Source of the DNA: an uncultured Eubacteriales bacterium
GTDB taxonomy: Bacteria; Bacillota; Clostridia; Lachnospirales; Lachnospiraceae
Assembly (NCBI GenBank): GCA_900316715.1
Contig: ONEC01000001.1
Location: forward strand, 16,286-80,285
Reading direction: 5' to 3'
Length of the DNA: 64,000 bases
Position 1 is the stretch's first letter, and every line of letters starts with the position of its first letter. Shown piece after piece: positions 35,524-43,824 of the stretch. Made by a program: the position numbers and the translations under genes. Below the pieces are notes generated by a model that saw only the letters and a list, made by a program, of their open reading frames with translations, had not been told where the DNA came from and ran no database searches.

Positions 35524-37905
35524 CTACAATATCATGCTGAGTATGCCATAAGCCGCAAAGGAAACTATCCAGGCAACTGCACACTGGATCAGAACTATCC
35601 TGAGTGCCCAGCGTCTTCCCAGCTCTCTTTTGATTGATGCGATAGCTGCAACACATGGTGTATAGAGCAGACAGAATATAAGAAGCGCTCCGGCTGCCGC
35701 TGTACTGATGGCTGCCACCAGTGCATCTGTACTTCCAAAAAGTACTGACAGTGTTGATACAACACTTTCCTTTGCTATAAATCCTGTTATAAGTGCTGTT
35801 GCTATTCTCCAGTCTCCAAAGCCCATAGGCTTAAAGATCGGCGCTATGATTCCTGCCAGCTTTGCAAGTATACTGTCTCCTGCATCTACAGCAAGTCCCA
35901 GTCCCAATGTAAAGGATCTGAGGAACCATATAACTATTGTTGCAACAAATATTATTGTAAAGGCCTTCATCAGAAAGTCCTTAGCCTTCTCCCACAGGAG
36001 CTGCAGTACATTTCTTGCTCCCGGCATACGGTAATTCGGAAGTTCCATAACGAAAGGAACCGCCTCACCCCTAAGAGCCGTCGCCTTGGATATAATGGCA
36101 ACCACAATACCCATAAGTATTCCCAGAAGATACAGGCCTATCATTATGAGTGCTCCCCTTCCCGGGAAAAATGCAGCGATAAAGAATCCATATATTGGAA
36201 GTTTTGCTGTACAGCTCATAAATGGTATAAGCATCACTGTGAGCTTACGGTCTCTCTCTGATGGAAGCGTACGGCTGGACATAACGCCCGGCACTGAACA
36301 TCCGAAGCCCACCAGCATCGGAACTATACTTCTTCCTGACAGACCGATTTTTCTGAGGGGTCTGTCCATGACGAATGCAATTCTCGCCATATATCCGGTA
36401 TCCTCAAGGAGTGAGAGGAAGAAGAAAAGGATAATAATAATCGGAAGAAACGATATTACACTTCCCACTCCATTAAAGATTCCGTCTATTATAAGTGAGT
36501 GCACAACTTCATTGACCTCTGATGCCACAAGAAGTGCCTCAACCTTACCTGATAAAAAATCGATCCCGCTTTCCAGCAGTCCCTGAAGCCATGCTCCAAC
36601 TACATTGAATGTAAGCCAGAACACAAGGCCCATTATAAGTATAAATGCAGGAATCGCCGTGAACTTTCCGGTGAGAATCTTATCTATCTTCTCGCTGCGT
36701 TCTCTCTCACGGCTTACTTCAGGCTTTACTACTGTTTCCTTAACAAGCTTATCTATAAAGGAGAAACGCATATCAGCTATTGCCGCTGATCTATCCAGTC
36801 CACGTTCCTCTTCCATCTGGATGATGATATGCTCTATCATTTCCTTCTCATTTTGAGAAAGATCCAGAATATCAATTACTCTGCTGTCGCCTTCTATTAT
36901 CTTATTGGCCGCAAATCTTACCGGAATGTCAGCACGCTTTGCATGATCCTCTATAAGATGCATGATTCCATGAAGACATCTGTGAACCGCTCCCCCATGA
37001 TCTGACTCATCACAGAAGTCCTTCTTGCCCGGACTCTCCTGATACTTTGCAACATGAAGTGCATGGCTTATAAGCTCATCTACACCTTCATTCTTCGCTG
37101 CAGAGATCGGTACGACCGGAATTCCCAGAAGTTCCTCCATCTCGTTGATCTTTATGGAACCACCGTTGCCGCGTACCTCATCCATCATGTTGAGTGCAAG
37201 AACCATCGGTACATCCAGCTCGATAAGCTGCATGGTAAGATAAAGGTTACGCTCTATATTAGTAGCGTCTACTATATTTATTATGCCCTTCGGCTTCTCT
37301 CCGATTATATACTGACGGGATACTATTTCCTCATCAGTATACGGTGACAGTGAATATATGCCCGGAAGATCCACAACCTCTGTATTAGGCTTTCCCTTTA
37401 TAGCTCCGCTCTTCCTGTCTACCGTTACTCCCGGGAAGTTGCCCACATGCTGATTGGAGCCTGTAAGCTGATTAAAAAGCGTTGTCTTTCCGCTGTTCTG
37501 ATTTCCTGCCAGTGCAAAGGTAAGCAATGTTCCTTCCGGAAGCTTTTTCTCTGTCGCCTTCTCATGGAAGATACCGCCTTCACCAAGTCCCGGATGATGG
37601 TGATGATGCTTTCCTGATTTCTTCTCTGTTTTCTTCTCTGAATTCTTCTTATTGCCGGACTCCTCAATCGCCGGCTCTGATCCCGAATTCCTGATTCCGA
37701 TCTGTTCTGCTTCTGACAGTCTGAGCGTCAATTCATAGTCATGAACGCGAAGCTCCATCGGGTCCCCCATAGGGGCAAACTTTATAAGAGTCACTTCCGT
37801 TCCCGGAATAACTCCCATATCAAGGAAATGCTGTCTTGTAGCGCCCTCTCCGCCGACGCTTGCAATAACAGCAGACTCCCCTGCCTTTAAATCTCTAAGT
37901 GTCAT
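35524..37905 (-). CDS. feoB: FeoA-FeoB fusion ferrous iron transporter
   Basis: 793 residues. Residues 1-72 are a complete FeoA (SH3-like) domain (MTLRDLKAGESAVI...). A Lys/Glu-rich linker follows with five histidines in a row at 100-104. The FeoB G domain has G1 AGNQNSGKTT, G3 VVDLPG and G4 LALNMMDE. The C-terminal part has Gate motifs such as VGFGCSVPGVMSSRTL and about nine membrane helices. It imports Fe2+ driven by GTP. The ribosome site (GGGAG) is 13 bases from the ATG, a poor spacing. It is co-transcribed with the DUF4250 gene upstream. Confidence 0.96.
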   Translation of the reverse strand: MTLRDLKAGESAVIASVGGEGATRQHFLDMGVIPGTEVTLIKFAPMGDPMELRVHDYELTLRLSEAEQIGIRNSGSEPAIEESGNKKNSEKKTEKKSGKHHHHHPGLGEGGIFHEKATEKKLPEGTLLTFALAGNQNSGKTTLFNQLTGSNQHVGNFPGVTVDRKSGAIKGKPNTEVVDLPGIYSLSPYTDEEIVSRQYIIGEKPKGIINIVDATNIERNLYLTMQLIELDVPMVLALNMMDEVRGNGGSIKINEMEELLGIPVVPISAAKNEGVDELISHALHVAKYQESPGKKDFCDESDHGGAVHRCLHGIMHLIEDHAKRADIPVRFAANKIIEGDSRVIDILDLSQNEKEMIEHIIIQMEEERGLDRSAAIADMRFSFIDKLVKETVVKPEVSRERERSEKIDKILTGKFTAIPAFILIMGLVFWLTFNVVGAWLQGLLESGIDFLSGKVEALLVASEVNEVVHSLIIDGIFNGVGSVISFLPIIIILFFFLSLLEDTGYMARIAFVMDRPLRKIGLSGRSIVPMLVGFGCSVPGVMSSRTLPSERDRKLTVMLIPFMSCTAKLPIYGFFIAAFFPGRGALIMIGLYLLGILMGIVVAIISKATALRGEAVPFVMELPNYRMPGARNVLQLLWEKAKDFLMKAFTIIFVATIVIWFLRSFTLGLGLAVDAGDSILAKLAGIIAPIFKPMGFGDWRIATALITGFIAKESVVSTLSVLFGSTDALVAAISTAAAGALLIFCLLYTPCVAAIASIKRELGRRWALRIVLIQCAVAWIVSFAAYGILSMIL

Positions 37906-37948
37906 ATTTAGTTATAAACTCCCTTAATATTGCCGTATTATTTATAGT

Positions 37949-38131
37949 TTAACCGGCTAAAAACTTATTAAGCTTCTCATCATATTTCATGCCTATCGAA
38001 GACATCTTCTCTATAATCTCTTTCTCATCCAGCCCCATACTTTTCGTAAGTTCACTGAGTGATGAATAGTTATCTCTGAGCTGGGTATTGATATAGCTCA
38101 TTAACATAACCGGATCCTTTGGTATATTCAT
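37949..38131 (-). CDS. DUF4250-domain small protein
   Basis: 60 residues from the ATG at 38129-38131 (GGAGGAGG just upstream). The text MNIPKDPVMLMSYINTQLRD...LSELTKSMGLDEKEIIEKM matches the DUF4250 family, a short helical protein of Firmicutes with a likely helix-turn-helix. First gene of the unit with feoB, 43 bases apart. A role in regulating or assisting iron uptake is possible but not shown. Confidence 0.88.
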   Translation of the reverse strand: MNIPKDPVMLMSYINTQLRDNYSSLSELTKSMGLDEKEIIEKMSSIGMKYDEKLNKFLAG

Positions 38132-38186
38132 GATGCCTCCTCCATTTAACACACTGAAGCTTGATTAGATTTAATTAACACAGATT

Positions 38187-38214
38187 ATTTTAACCTAAGC
38201 CGTCGTTTTGTCAA
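38187..38214 (-). promoter_or_regulatory. Promoter of the DUF4250-feoB operon
   Basis: Minus strand TTGACA (38209-38214), 16 bases, TAAAAT (38187-38192). No Fur-type box was recognised around it. Confidence 0.8.
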
Positions 38215-38254
38215 TATATTATTCAACATTCTTTAATGCAACATCCGCAGGAAT

Positions 38255-38680
38255 TTATTTTTTCAAAGCCTTATTCATCTTATCAGCCAGATTCCTATTA
38301 TACTTCATAAAACATAACCAGATAATAAGACCGATTAAAACTACACTGACCACTGTGATCACGCAGGCCTTTATTCCTCTCTCCACCGGAATCCATCCCA
38401 CAAAGGATGCAGCCGCAAAGTAAATAGTAAATCCTATCCCAAGATGGATCACCGCTGCAAGTGTCTGAGACAGTCTCTCTGAATTATAGAGAAGAGTCGG
38501 CACTCCAAATCCCAGTCCTGTTACCACACAGGCAAGAGCCATCTTGGTAAATCCATAATCCGTAAGTGTAAAGTTTCCTCCATCCTTAATATCAAATATA
38601 ATTCCGATTACTATAAATATAATAAAGCTCATAGCTATACTGATAAATGCTCTTTTCATAACTTCTTTAAAAGTTTTCAT
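38255..38680 (-). CDS. DUF3021 membrane protein
   Basis: 141 residues with four membrane segments (about 10-28, 45-62, 74-95 and 104-126) and a basic tail. DUF3021 proteins are the regular partner of LytTR-domain regulators, and a LytTR gene ends 54 bases upstream. The pair is thought to act as a membrane inhibitor plus DNA-binding regulator; the target is not visible. Confidence 0.88.
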   Translation of the reverse strand: MKTFKEVMKRAFISIAMSFIIFIVIGIIFDIKDGGNFTLTDYGFTKMALACVVTGLGFGVPTLLYNSERLSQTLAAVIHLGIGFTIYFAAASFVGWIPVERGIKACVITVVSVVLIGLIIWLCFMKYNRNLADKMNKALKK

Positions 38681-38734
38681 AGTATTTGTCTCCTTTCCAA
38701 TCTGTCTCCTCTAGCCGGCTCACCCATTGATTTA

Positions 38735-39178
38735 TTACAACCCCAGGTATTTCTTCAGTTGCGGCACAAACTTTCTCGATATATATTCCTTCTCACCATT
38801 CTTCATATGAAGCAGCATAACTCCATTGAAGGACGGTTCCACACTTTCAAGATATTTCAGATTGACAGCCGCCGACTTCGATACCTGCATAAAGTCTTTT
38901 CCCAGAACCTCCAGCAGTTCATACATTCTCTTGCCTATCCTGTATGCAGCTTCTTCCGTAACAATATGGACCTTCTCATTTTCAACTCTTATGAGAACTA
39001 TCTTTTCCGGATCTATAACCACCATACGTTCATCAAGATTTCCGATCAACACAGGCCTGTCACTCTGGAACTGTGATATCTCACGCACCAGCTCCGCAAT
39101 CTCCGGAGTCAGCTCTGCTGTATGGATCACTGCATATGGTTCTTTTATATCTTCAGAGATATTCATATCAACGCGCAT
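38735..39178 (-). CDS. LytTR-domain transcriptional regulator
   Basis: 147 residues without a receiver domain. Residues about 45-147 are a LytTR DNA-binding domain: VVIDPEKIVLIRVENEKVHIVT, FMQVSKSAAVNLKYLESVEP, and EYISRKFVPQLKKYLG. The N-terminal part is short. AGGAGG lies seven bases before the ATG. It is followed by its usual partner DUF3021 and preceded by a membrane-protein gene 30 bases away, so it may control this small operon. Confidence 0.9.
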   Translation of the reverse strand: MRVDMNISEDIKEPYAVIHTAELTPEIAELVREISQFQSDRPVLIGNLDERMVVIDPEKIVLIRVENEKVHIVTEEAAYRIGKRMYELLEVLGKDFMQVSKSAAVNLKYLESVEPSFNGVMLLHMKNGEKEYISRKFVPQLKKYLGL

Positions 39179-39208
39179 ATCTCATCCTCCTAAACTTATT
39201 CATCCAGC

Positions 39209-39736
39209 TTATGGTATCACATTTATCATCCATATGCCAAAGCAGATCTTCATTATACTGTCTGCTGCCAGAAAGATCACAACAGGAACTGAAGAGAATA
39301 TATATCCACCAGCAGCAATCAGGGTACATACTGTTCCAAGAACTATCATCGAACGTCCGTGTACAAAGTAGAATGGCAGGAAATGTATTCCTGTCGCAAG
39401 ATTCACACCCAGCCAGATCATTCTCCAGTTCCAGCTTGGGATGAACGGTCCTGCTATACAGAACATCAGGATAAACAGGAGCGCGATGCTTACGAATATC
39501 ATTTTAATCTGAAATGGACTTGCAGGTCCGTCTGATAGTTTTGCTCTTATCTTCTTATTTACATTTGCAATATAGAAGCTGGCATAATAGCCTGCCAGAA
39601 AGATTACAGGGTTAGCTATGAACTTTCCGCCGAAGATAAGTGATACTCCCAGCACCGCTCCCACTAAGATAAGCCACAATCCACATGATCTCTTGTTGTT
39701 AAATTCAAGTTTTCTGGTTACTGCCTTTGTTTCCAT
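39209..39736 (-). CDS. DUF6609-like membrane protein
   Basis: 175 residues with five or six membrane segments (about 20-38, 42-57, 78-98, 105-120, 127-148 and 150-170). There is no catalytic motif. The pattern resembles DUF6609 proteins, but this is a weak assignment. Its ribosome site GGAGGG lies inside the 3' arm of a long hairpin (39738-39791). The LytTR and DUF3021 genes follow, so its expression may be tied to that pair. Confidence 0.65.
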   Translation of the reverse strand: METKAVTRKLEFNNKRSCGLWLILVGAVLGVSLIFGGKFIANPVIFLAGYYASFYIANVNKKIRAKLSDGPASPFQIKMIFVSIALLFILMFCIAGPFIPSWNWRMIWLGVNLATGIHFLPFYFVHGRSMIVLGTVCTLIAAGGYIFSSVPVVIFLAADSIMKICFGIWMINVIP

Positions 39737-39737
39737 T

Positions 39738-39791
39738 AAAAAACCCTCCGTTTCGTCTTTGGATGAACCAATAATAACGAATACGGAGGGT
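39738..39791 (-). promoter_or_regulatory. Leader hairpin overlapping a ribosome site
   Basis: Minus-strand RNA: 39777-39791 pairs with 39743-39756, nine base pairs, one bulged base (39782), then five more, with a 20-base loop. The 3' arm contains the ribosome site GGAGGG and is followed by six T directly before the ATG at 39736. It can therefore act as a terminator/attenuator or as a translation block. A candidate promoter (CTGCCA, 17 bases, CATTAT) would start transcription near its 5' arm. It may also end the upstream gene, whose stop is at 39842. Confidence 0.65.
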
Positions 39792-39841
39792 ATAATGTTG
39801 TAATAATCGGTAAGTGGCAGATTTCAGACGGTAAGATGCAT

Positions 39842-40651
39842 CTAGTCCCAGATTGCTTTCTCTTTGGTGGCCTTTTCTCCCCAGTAGGAAGCCCACCTTT
39901 CACAGAAGAGCCATGTATATGGAAGTTGCTTTTTATCTCTGAATTTCTGAAAATACGGTATGCTTCCCCAGCTTATAGAAGGAATTCCTATTATGAATGG
40001 ATACAGGGGTCCAAGCAGGAGTGCCTGGATTGTATGACCAAACTCATGAACCGCAACCTTCTCACAGTATTCCTGTCTGCCCTCATCTCCTTCTGTCTCA
40101 TATGGAGTGAAGATGAACATTCCCATAGAGATGCCGCCGTTCTTATCCCATACAGTTCTTACAACACCGTTGTAATATCTGTGTGGGCATCGTCTGTATT
40201 TCAGATATAAGAATAGTCCTGCAAATGTCTGAGGACTTCCCCAGGTCCAGTGAATAAAAACCCTGAGCGGATACCATCTGTTATCAGATTCAAATGCCAG
40301 AAGAACTCCTGTCAGATATAATCCGACAAGATATGCCAATCCGTCCTTCAGATCATACTTTCCACCCATCATTATTCCAAGGAGTGAAGTCTTCTCAATC
40401 CCCAGAATACCGGTTATATCAATTGCCTGAAGAACCTCAGCCACCCATCCGAGAAAGTAACATATAAACGGCAGGACATATACTGAAAAGATACTGTTCT
40501 TTGTAAATATTACCGCTCTAAGCAGAAAATAAATAGTAGGTATGATCAGTATATCTCCCACATATCCCCGGATGAAGCCGGTAGTCCATTTACCTATTAT
40601 GATTTCCAATATAAGAAGTACTAAGAAAGTTATTGTATGTCTGGCACGCAC
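39842..40651 (-). CDS. DUF2809 domain fused to HExxH zincin-like domain
   Basis: 269 residues from a GTG start with GGAG seven bases upstream. Residues 1-125 form the four-helix DUF2809 membrane domain (GYVGDILIIPTIYFLLRAV). Residues about 140-269 contain HEFGHTIQALLLGPLYPFIIGIPS, an HExxH zinc motif in a hydrophobic setting, and a C-terminal WASYWGEKATKE. The second part resembles a stand-alone putative metallopeptidase family. It follows a 62-residue two-helix protein by 12 bases. Membrane protease or maturation factor is a guess. Confidence 0.7.
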   Translation of the reverse strand: MRARHTITFLVLLILEIIIGKWTTGFIRGYVGDILIIPTIYFLLRAVIFTKNSIFSVYVLPFICYFLGWVAEVLQAIDITGILGIEKTSLLGIMMGGKYDLKDGLAYLVGLYLTGVLLAFESDNRWYPLRVFIHWTWGSPQTFAGLFLYLKYRRCPHRYYNGVVRTVWDKNGGISMGMFIFTPYETEGDEGRQEYCEKVAVHEFGHTIQALLLGPLYPFIIGIPSISWGSIPYFQKFRDKKQLPYTWLFCERWASYWGEKATKEKAIWD

Positions 40652-40663
40652 TTCTCTTCTCCT

Positions 40664-40852
40664 TTATAATAGCCATATCACTATTGTAATTATTCCGCAA
40701 ACAATCATAATAAATCCACTTTTTCTGACTTTCTTCAACTCATTTTCATTTTCCCTGAGTTCTTTCTTTGCCGCCTTCTCAGGTGATGCAGCCATAAATA
40801 CACCCATTCCCATCATTAAAACTCCTAGTAAAATTGGAATCATCTCGTACAT
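40664..40852 (-). CDS. Small two-helix membrane protein
   Basis: 62 residues: a hydrophobic helix (3-21), a charged helical middle (PEKAAKKELRENENELKKVR), and a second hydrophobic helix (45-62). AAGGAG lies seven bases before the ATG. It is coupled to the DUF2809 fusion gene. Similar hairpin membrane proteins are common in Clostridia and have no known role. Confidence 0.75.
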   Translation of the reverse strand: MYEMIPILLGVLMMGMGVFMAASPEKAAKKELRENENELKKVRKSGFIMIVCGIITIVIWLL

Positions 40853-40913
40853 TTTTTGTCTCCTTCACTTAAAAAATATTATATAACAAAGCTTATTGAT
40901 ACCGTCCGGAATC

Positions 40914-41363
40914 TTATGAAAGTCTCATGATCATAAACCCTTCTGCATCAACAAAGCCAAGTTTCTCGTACAATCTCCTGCCCTGATCTGAGGCATGAAG
41001 TCGTATCACTTTGCAGCCTCTCTCCTTTATATCTTCCATTACCTCATTCATAAGATTTGTTGCTATACCACGTTTTCGATATGCATCTTCAATGTACACG
41101 TTAGTAACATAGGCAACTTTACCCTGAACATTAGTAAAGGTTGGCGGGTATCTGAAGTAGCATGCTCCTGCAGTTCCTATTATCCTGCCGCCATCATCTG
41201 CTACCCAGACAACCAGAGAATCATCCGATAATCCATCTGAAAAATATTTCTCCAACTCATCATCTATCTCATCATTCGGCTGTCCGCCCTCATCGATCAG
41301 CTGTTTTTTCCTAAGTGCTGCCAGCACCGCTGCATCACTTATCTCTGCTTTTCTATATTCCAT
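40914..41363 (-). CDS. GNAT-family N-acetyltransferase
   Basis: 149 residues, a complete single GNAT domain. The acetyl-CoA loop AYRKRGIATNLM (about 115-126) is typical, with YVTNVYIED before it and LYEKLGFVDAEGFMIM at the end. The substrate is unknown. Its ATG directly follows the TAA of the next upstream acetyltransferase, so the two are coupled. It is the last of three GNAT genes after a methyltransferase gene. Confidence 0.9.
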   Translation of the reverse strand: MEYRKAEISDAAVLAALRKKQLIDEGGQPNDEIDDELEKYFSDGLSDDSLVVWVADDGGRIIGTAGACYFRYPPTFTNVQGKVAYVTNVYIEDAYRKRGIATNLMNEVMEDIKERGCKVIRLHASDQGRRLYEKLGFVDAEGFMIMRLS

Positions 41364-42131
41364 TTACGAACACCTTATTACATAATTATCCTTAGTCTTT
41401 AAAAAGCCTGCCCGCTCCGCAGTTTTTCCTGAAGCCACATTTGCTACCGCATGTACCCATACAGGTTTCTTACCCATAGCGATTATTTCTTCGCACATCT
41501 TCAATGAAAGCTTTGCAGAAAGACCTCTTCTCTGATAATCCGGATCTGTTTCAACTCCGATATCAATCTCGCCAGAGCTCACTGCACTTGAGAATGCAAC
41601 TGCCGCAACCCTGTCTCCATCAACCGCCACATACCCGAGTCCTTTATCTAGAAACGCCTCATTACTTTCCCACGAGAAGGAAGGTATTATCCTTCCATGG
41701 ATACGTTCAATATTATTCCCGGATATACGTTCGATACTGAGTTCCGATGTAGTTTCAGCTGTACTATCAGCCCTACTATTTTGAACATCATATACATACT
41801 CGAATCTCTTATCGATTATAACATCACTTTTGCTGCTGAAGAAGTCTTTTATCTCTTCGTCATCCGTGATAATAATAAAACGCCGCTCCTGCTTCTTCTT
41901 CAAAAACTCCTGATACACCTCTTCCAGAAGATCTGCCGAAGGACTACCTGAGAAATATACAAAACCGCAGTAGTGCCAGAACATCACTGCACCTTCCTTC
42001 TCATCAATATAAATATCTCCCTTTTGGTATCCTTCTGCAATCGACATAGGATAAACCCTGTTCGCAGTGCATCTTTTAGCAGAATCTACGAACCTGCTGT
42101 ATTCCGATTTATCAACCTGCCTCAAACTCAT
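41364..42131 (-). CDS. GNAT-family N-acetyltransferase, two-domain
   Basis: 255 residues. The C-terminal GNAT domain has DPDYQRRGLSAKLSL (acetyl-CoA loop) and HAVANVASGKTAERAGF. The N-terminal 110 residues form a second, GNAT-like half without the loop, as in the PF12746 group. Substrate unknown. It is coupled to the GNAT gene downstream and lies 30 bases after another one. Confidence 0.85.
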   Translation of the reverse strand: MSLRQVDKSEYSRFVDSAKRCTANRVYPMSIAEGYQKGDIYIDEKEGAVMFWHYCGFVYFSGSPSADLLEEVYQEFLKKKQERRFIIITDDEEIKDFFSSKSDVIIDKRFEYVYDVQNSRADSTAETTSELSIERISGNNIERIHGRIIPSFSWESNEAFLDKGLGYVAVDGDRVAAVAFSSAVSSGEIDIGVETDPDYQRRGLSAKLSLKMCEEIIAMGKKPVWVHAVANVASGKTAERAGFLKTKDNYVIRCS

Positions 42132-42161
42132 CTATACATGCCTCCCGATATTCTCAAGTTA

Positions 42162-42653
42162 TTATAACTCCTGTTCCATATATCCACATGTAAACGGGAA
42201 GAAATCAAACTTCTTCGTACCTAAATGTATGAATCCGTTACTCTCATACCACTTACGGAGAACCTGATTTTCTTCAACGATTCCTATCTTCAGCTTCTTT
42301 GCACCGAGAGCCTTCGCTCTGGTGAAGCAGTCCTCCAGGAGCCTGCGGCCGATTCCACCGTGTCTGTACTCCGGAAGAACCGCCAGATTATTCAGTTCGA
42401 TCTCGTCCTCATTCAGTATCGCAAGAGAATAATATCCGACGATCTTATCCCCCTTCAGATATACATACATCGGCTTATGTTCTTCAGAGAACTGATAGTA
42501 TATTTTTTTATCGTCTGTAGCAAAAGCGGTAAATCTCGGTGCATTTTCCTCTGTAAACCCAAACTCATCTGCAACTGTTTTAAATGCAGTTCTGATGACC
42601 TTCACACACTCCGGTATTTCCTCTGCCAACATATCCCTTATTATACCATCCAT
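42162..42653 (-). CDS. GNAT-family N-acetyltransferase
   Basis: 163 residues. AVLPEYRHGGIGRRLLEDC is the acetyl-CoA loop; KLKIGIVEENQVLRKWYESNGF is the conserved end of the fold. It lies 15 bases after the methyltransferase gene. The four-gene run (methyltransferase and three acetyltransferases) suggests small-molecule or protein modification, but nothing points to one substrate. Confidence 0.9.
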   Translation of the reverse strand: MDGIIRDMLAEEIPECVKVIRTAFKTVADEFGFTEENAPRFTAFATDDKKIYYQFSEEHKPMYVYLKGDKIVGYYSLAILNEDEIELNNLAVLPEYRHGGIGRRLLEDCFTRAKALGAKKLKIGIVEENQVLRKWYESNGFIHLGTKKFDFFPFTCGYMEQEL

Positions 42654-42668
42654 GTTTTCACCCTCCTA

Positions 42669-43493
42669 TCAGTCTTTTTTTCTGAGTATCCATATCAGGT
42701 TGCTCTCATATTCAGCTGCTGTATCCGGATCACTCAGGTCTTCCTTATCGCCGTTATATCCGCGGTATATATCAAGAACTTCATATCCGCAGAGTTCTGC
42801 AAGCAGGAAGACCTCCGAACGATATGTCTCTCTCATAAGAAGAGGCCTGATCCTCTCGTCGATCACATTTCCCTCTTCATCATATGTTTCAAACTTCCAG
42901 TTGCCGAACATCTGCTGTGTATATATATTATAGGATATTGCATTATATATCTTCTCTTTGTTGCCATCACTGTTGACATACTCCAGTCTGAAAGAATAAT
43001 CGTCAGGCCCTGTTGCCATCTGCTGCGCCTGCACAGCAGGCCATGGATCAAATGTATTAAATGTGAGGATGCCGCCCGGAAGAAGCTGTTCTCTTATATT
43101 CTTCAGGGCTTCTATCTGAAGCTTCTGTTCAGGCAAATGCATGAATCCGCTTCTTGCTATTATGGCAAGCGAATATTTACGTCCCGAACTGAACTTTGTC
43201 ATATCTGCCGGATAGATGTTAAGCTGCAGCTTCATCTTCTCCGCCTTGGCCGCCGCAACCTTGCACATTTCCTCGGAGAGATCTGTTCCATCAATCTCAA
43301 TGCCCCTCTCTGCAAGATAAAGCAGTACGGCACCTGTTCCGCAGGCAATATCAACTACTCCGCCCTGGCCATACTGCTTCGCCAGGTTTAGATAGAACTC
43401 CTGAAAATTCTCATGGTGATCTTCACCAGCATACATTACATCCAGGTATCTGTCATAGTTTTCAGCAACGTCTTTAAAATCGTGTAAATCCAT
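42669..43493 (-). CDS. SAM-dependent methyltransferase
   Basis: 274 residues of a class I methyltransferase: VVDIACGTGAVLLYLAERG (motif I, about 45-63), GTDLSEEMC, YPADMTKF, and LPGGILTFNTFDPW. It probably acts on a small molecule. GGAGG lies eight bases before the ATG. Upstream is a hairpin (43523-43550) with a 7-base loop and one bulge. First gene of the unit followed by three acetyltransferases. Confidence 0.9.
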   Translation of the reverse strand: MDLHDFKDVAENYDRYLDVMYAGEDHHENFQEFYLNLAKQYGQGGVVDIACGTGAVLLYLAERGIEIDGTDLSEEMCKVAAAKAEKMKLQLNIYPADMTKFSSGRKYSLAIIARSGFMHLPEQKLQIEALKNIREQLLPGGILTFNTFDPWPAVQAQQMATGPDDYSFRLEYVNSDGNKEKIYNAISYNIYTQQMFGNWKFETYDEEGNVIDERIRPLLMRETYRSEVFLLAELCGYEVLDIYRGYNGDKEDLSDPDTAAEYESNLIWILRKKD

Positions 43494-43522
43494 TTTGTAA
43501 TCCTCCGTTATATCAACATACC

Positions 43523-43550
43523 TTCTTTATCCGGGCCCAGGATTAAAGAA
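43523..43550. repeat. Inverted repeat upstream of the methyltransferase gene
   Basis: TTCTTTATCC (43523-43532) and GGATTAAAGAA (43540-43550) pair over ten bases with one bulge around a GC-rich 7-base centre. No T-run follows, so an operator or leader hairpin is likelier than a terminator. Confidence 0.6.
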
Positions 43551-43552
43551 AT

Positions 43553-43588
43553 AAAAAACGGCCACCTATCCGGGATAGATAGATGGCC
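43553..43588 (-). terminator. Terminator of the 35-residue peptide gene
   Basis: GGCCACCTATC (43560-43570) pairs with GATAGATGGCC (43578-43588) around seven bases; on the minus strand a G and six T follow. It lies 29 bases beyond the peptide's stop codon. Confidence 0.92.
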
Positions 43589-43617
43589 AGAAAACACTGA
43601 TTGATTATTCTGTCATT

Positions 43618-43725
43618 CTATTCTTCTCTGCTTCCCGAATACTTACATACAAAAGTAAGACCATTGCCAGATGTATGGGTGGTCTTAGATGTAGTGTATG
43701 TAGTTCCGGATACAAATCTACGCAT
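43618..43725 (-). CDS. 35-residue peptide gene, monocistronic
   Basis: From the ATG at 43723-43725 (AGGAG nine bases before) a 35-residue peptide is read, starting MRRFVSGTTYTTSK and ending CKYSGSREE. It is rich in Thr and Ser, has one cysteine, and has no hydrophobic helix. A promoter candidate and a strong terminator frame it, so a dedicated short transcript is likely. It could be a modified peptide precursor, a signalling peptide or a small regulator; no modification enzyme is obvious except perhaps the methyltransferase next door. Confidence 0.6.
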   Translation of the reverse strand: MRRFVSGTTYTTSKTTHTSGNGLTFVCKYSGSREE

Positions 43726-43756
43726 AACAAGAATCTCCTGAAAAAATATTGTGTTT

Positions 43757-43785
43757 AGACTACTACTATCGTAAAGACATGTCAA
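43757..43785 (-). promoter_or_regulatory. Promoter candidate of the 35-residue peptide gene
   Basis: Minus strand TTGACA (43780-43785), 17 bases, TAGTCT (43757-43762). The -35 is perfect, the -10 is weak. The start codon is about 30 bases downstream. Confidence 0.6.
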
Positions 43786-43824
43786 CCCTGTTTTTTTATA
43801 TTTCAAGCCCTAGTGAAGATTATT

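Noticed and set aside
42225-43391. A 388-residue open frame on the plus strand
   Set aside because: Antisense to an acetyltransferase and the methyltransferase, both with full motifs; no ribosome site or family motif.
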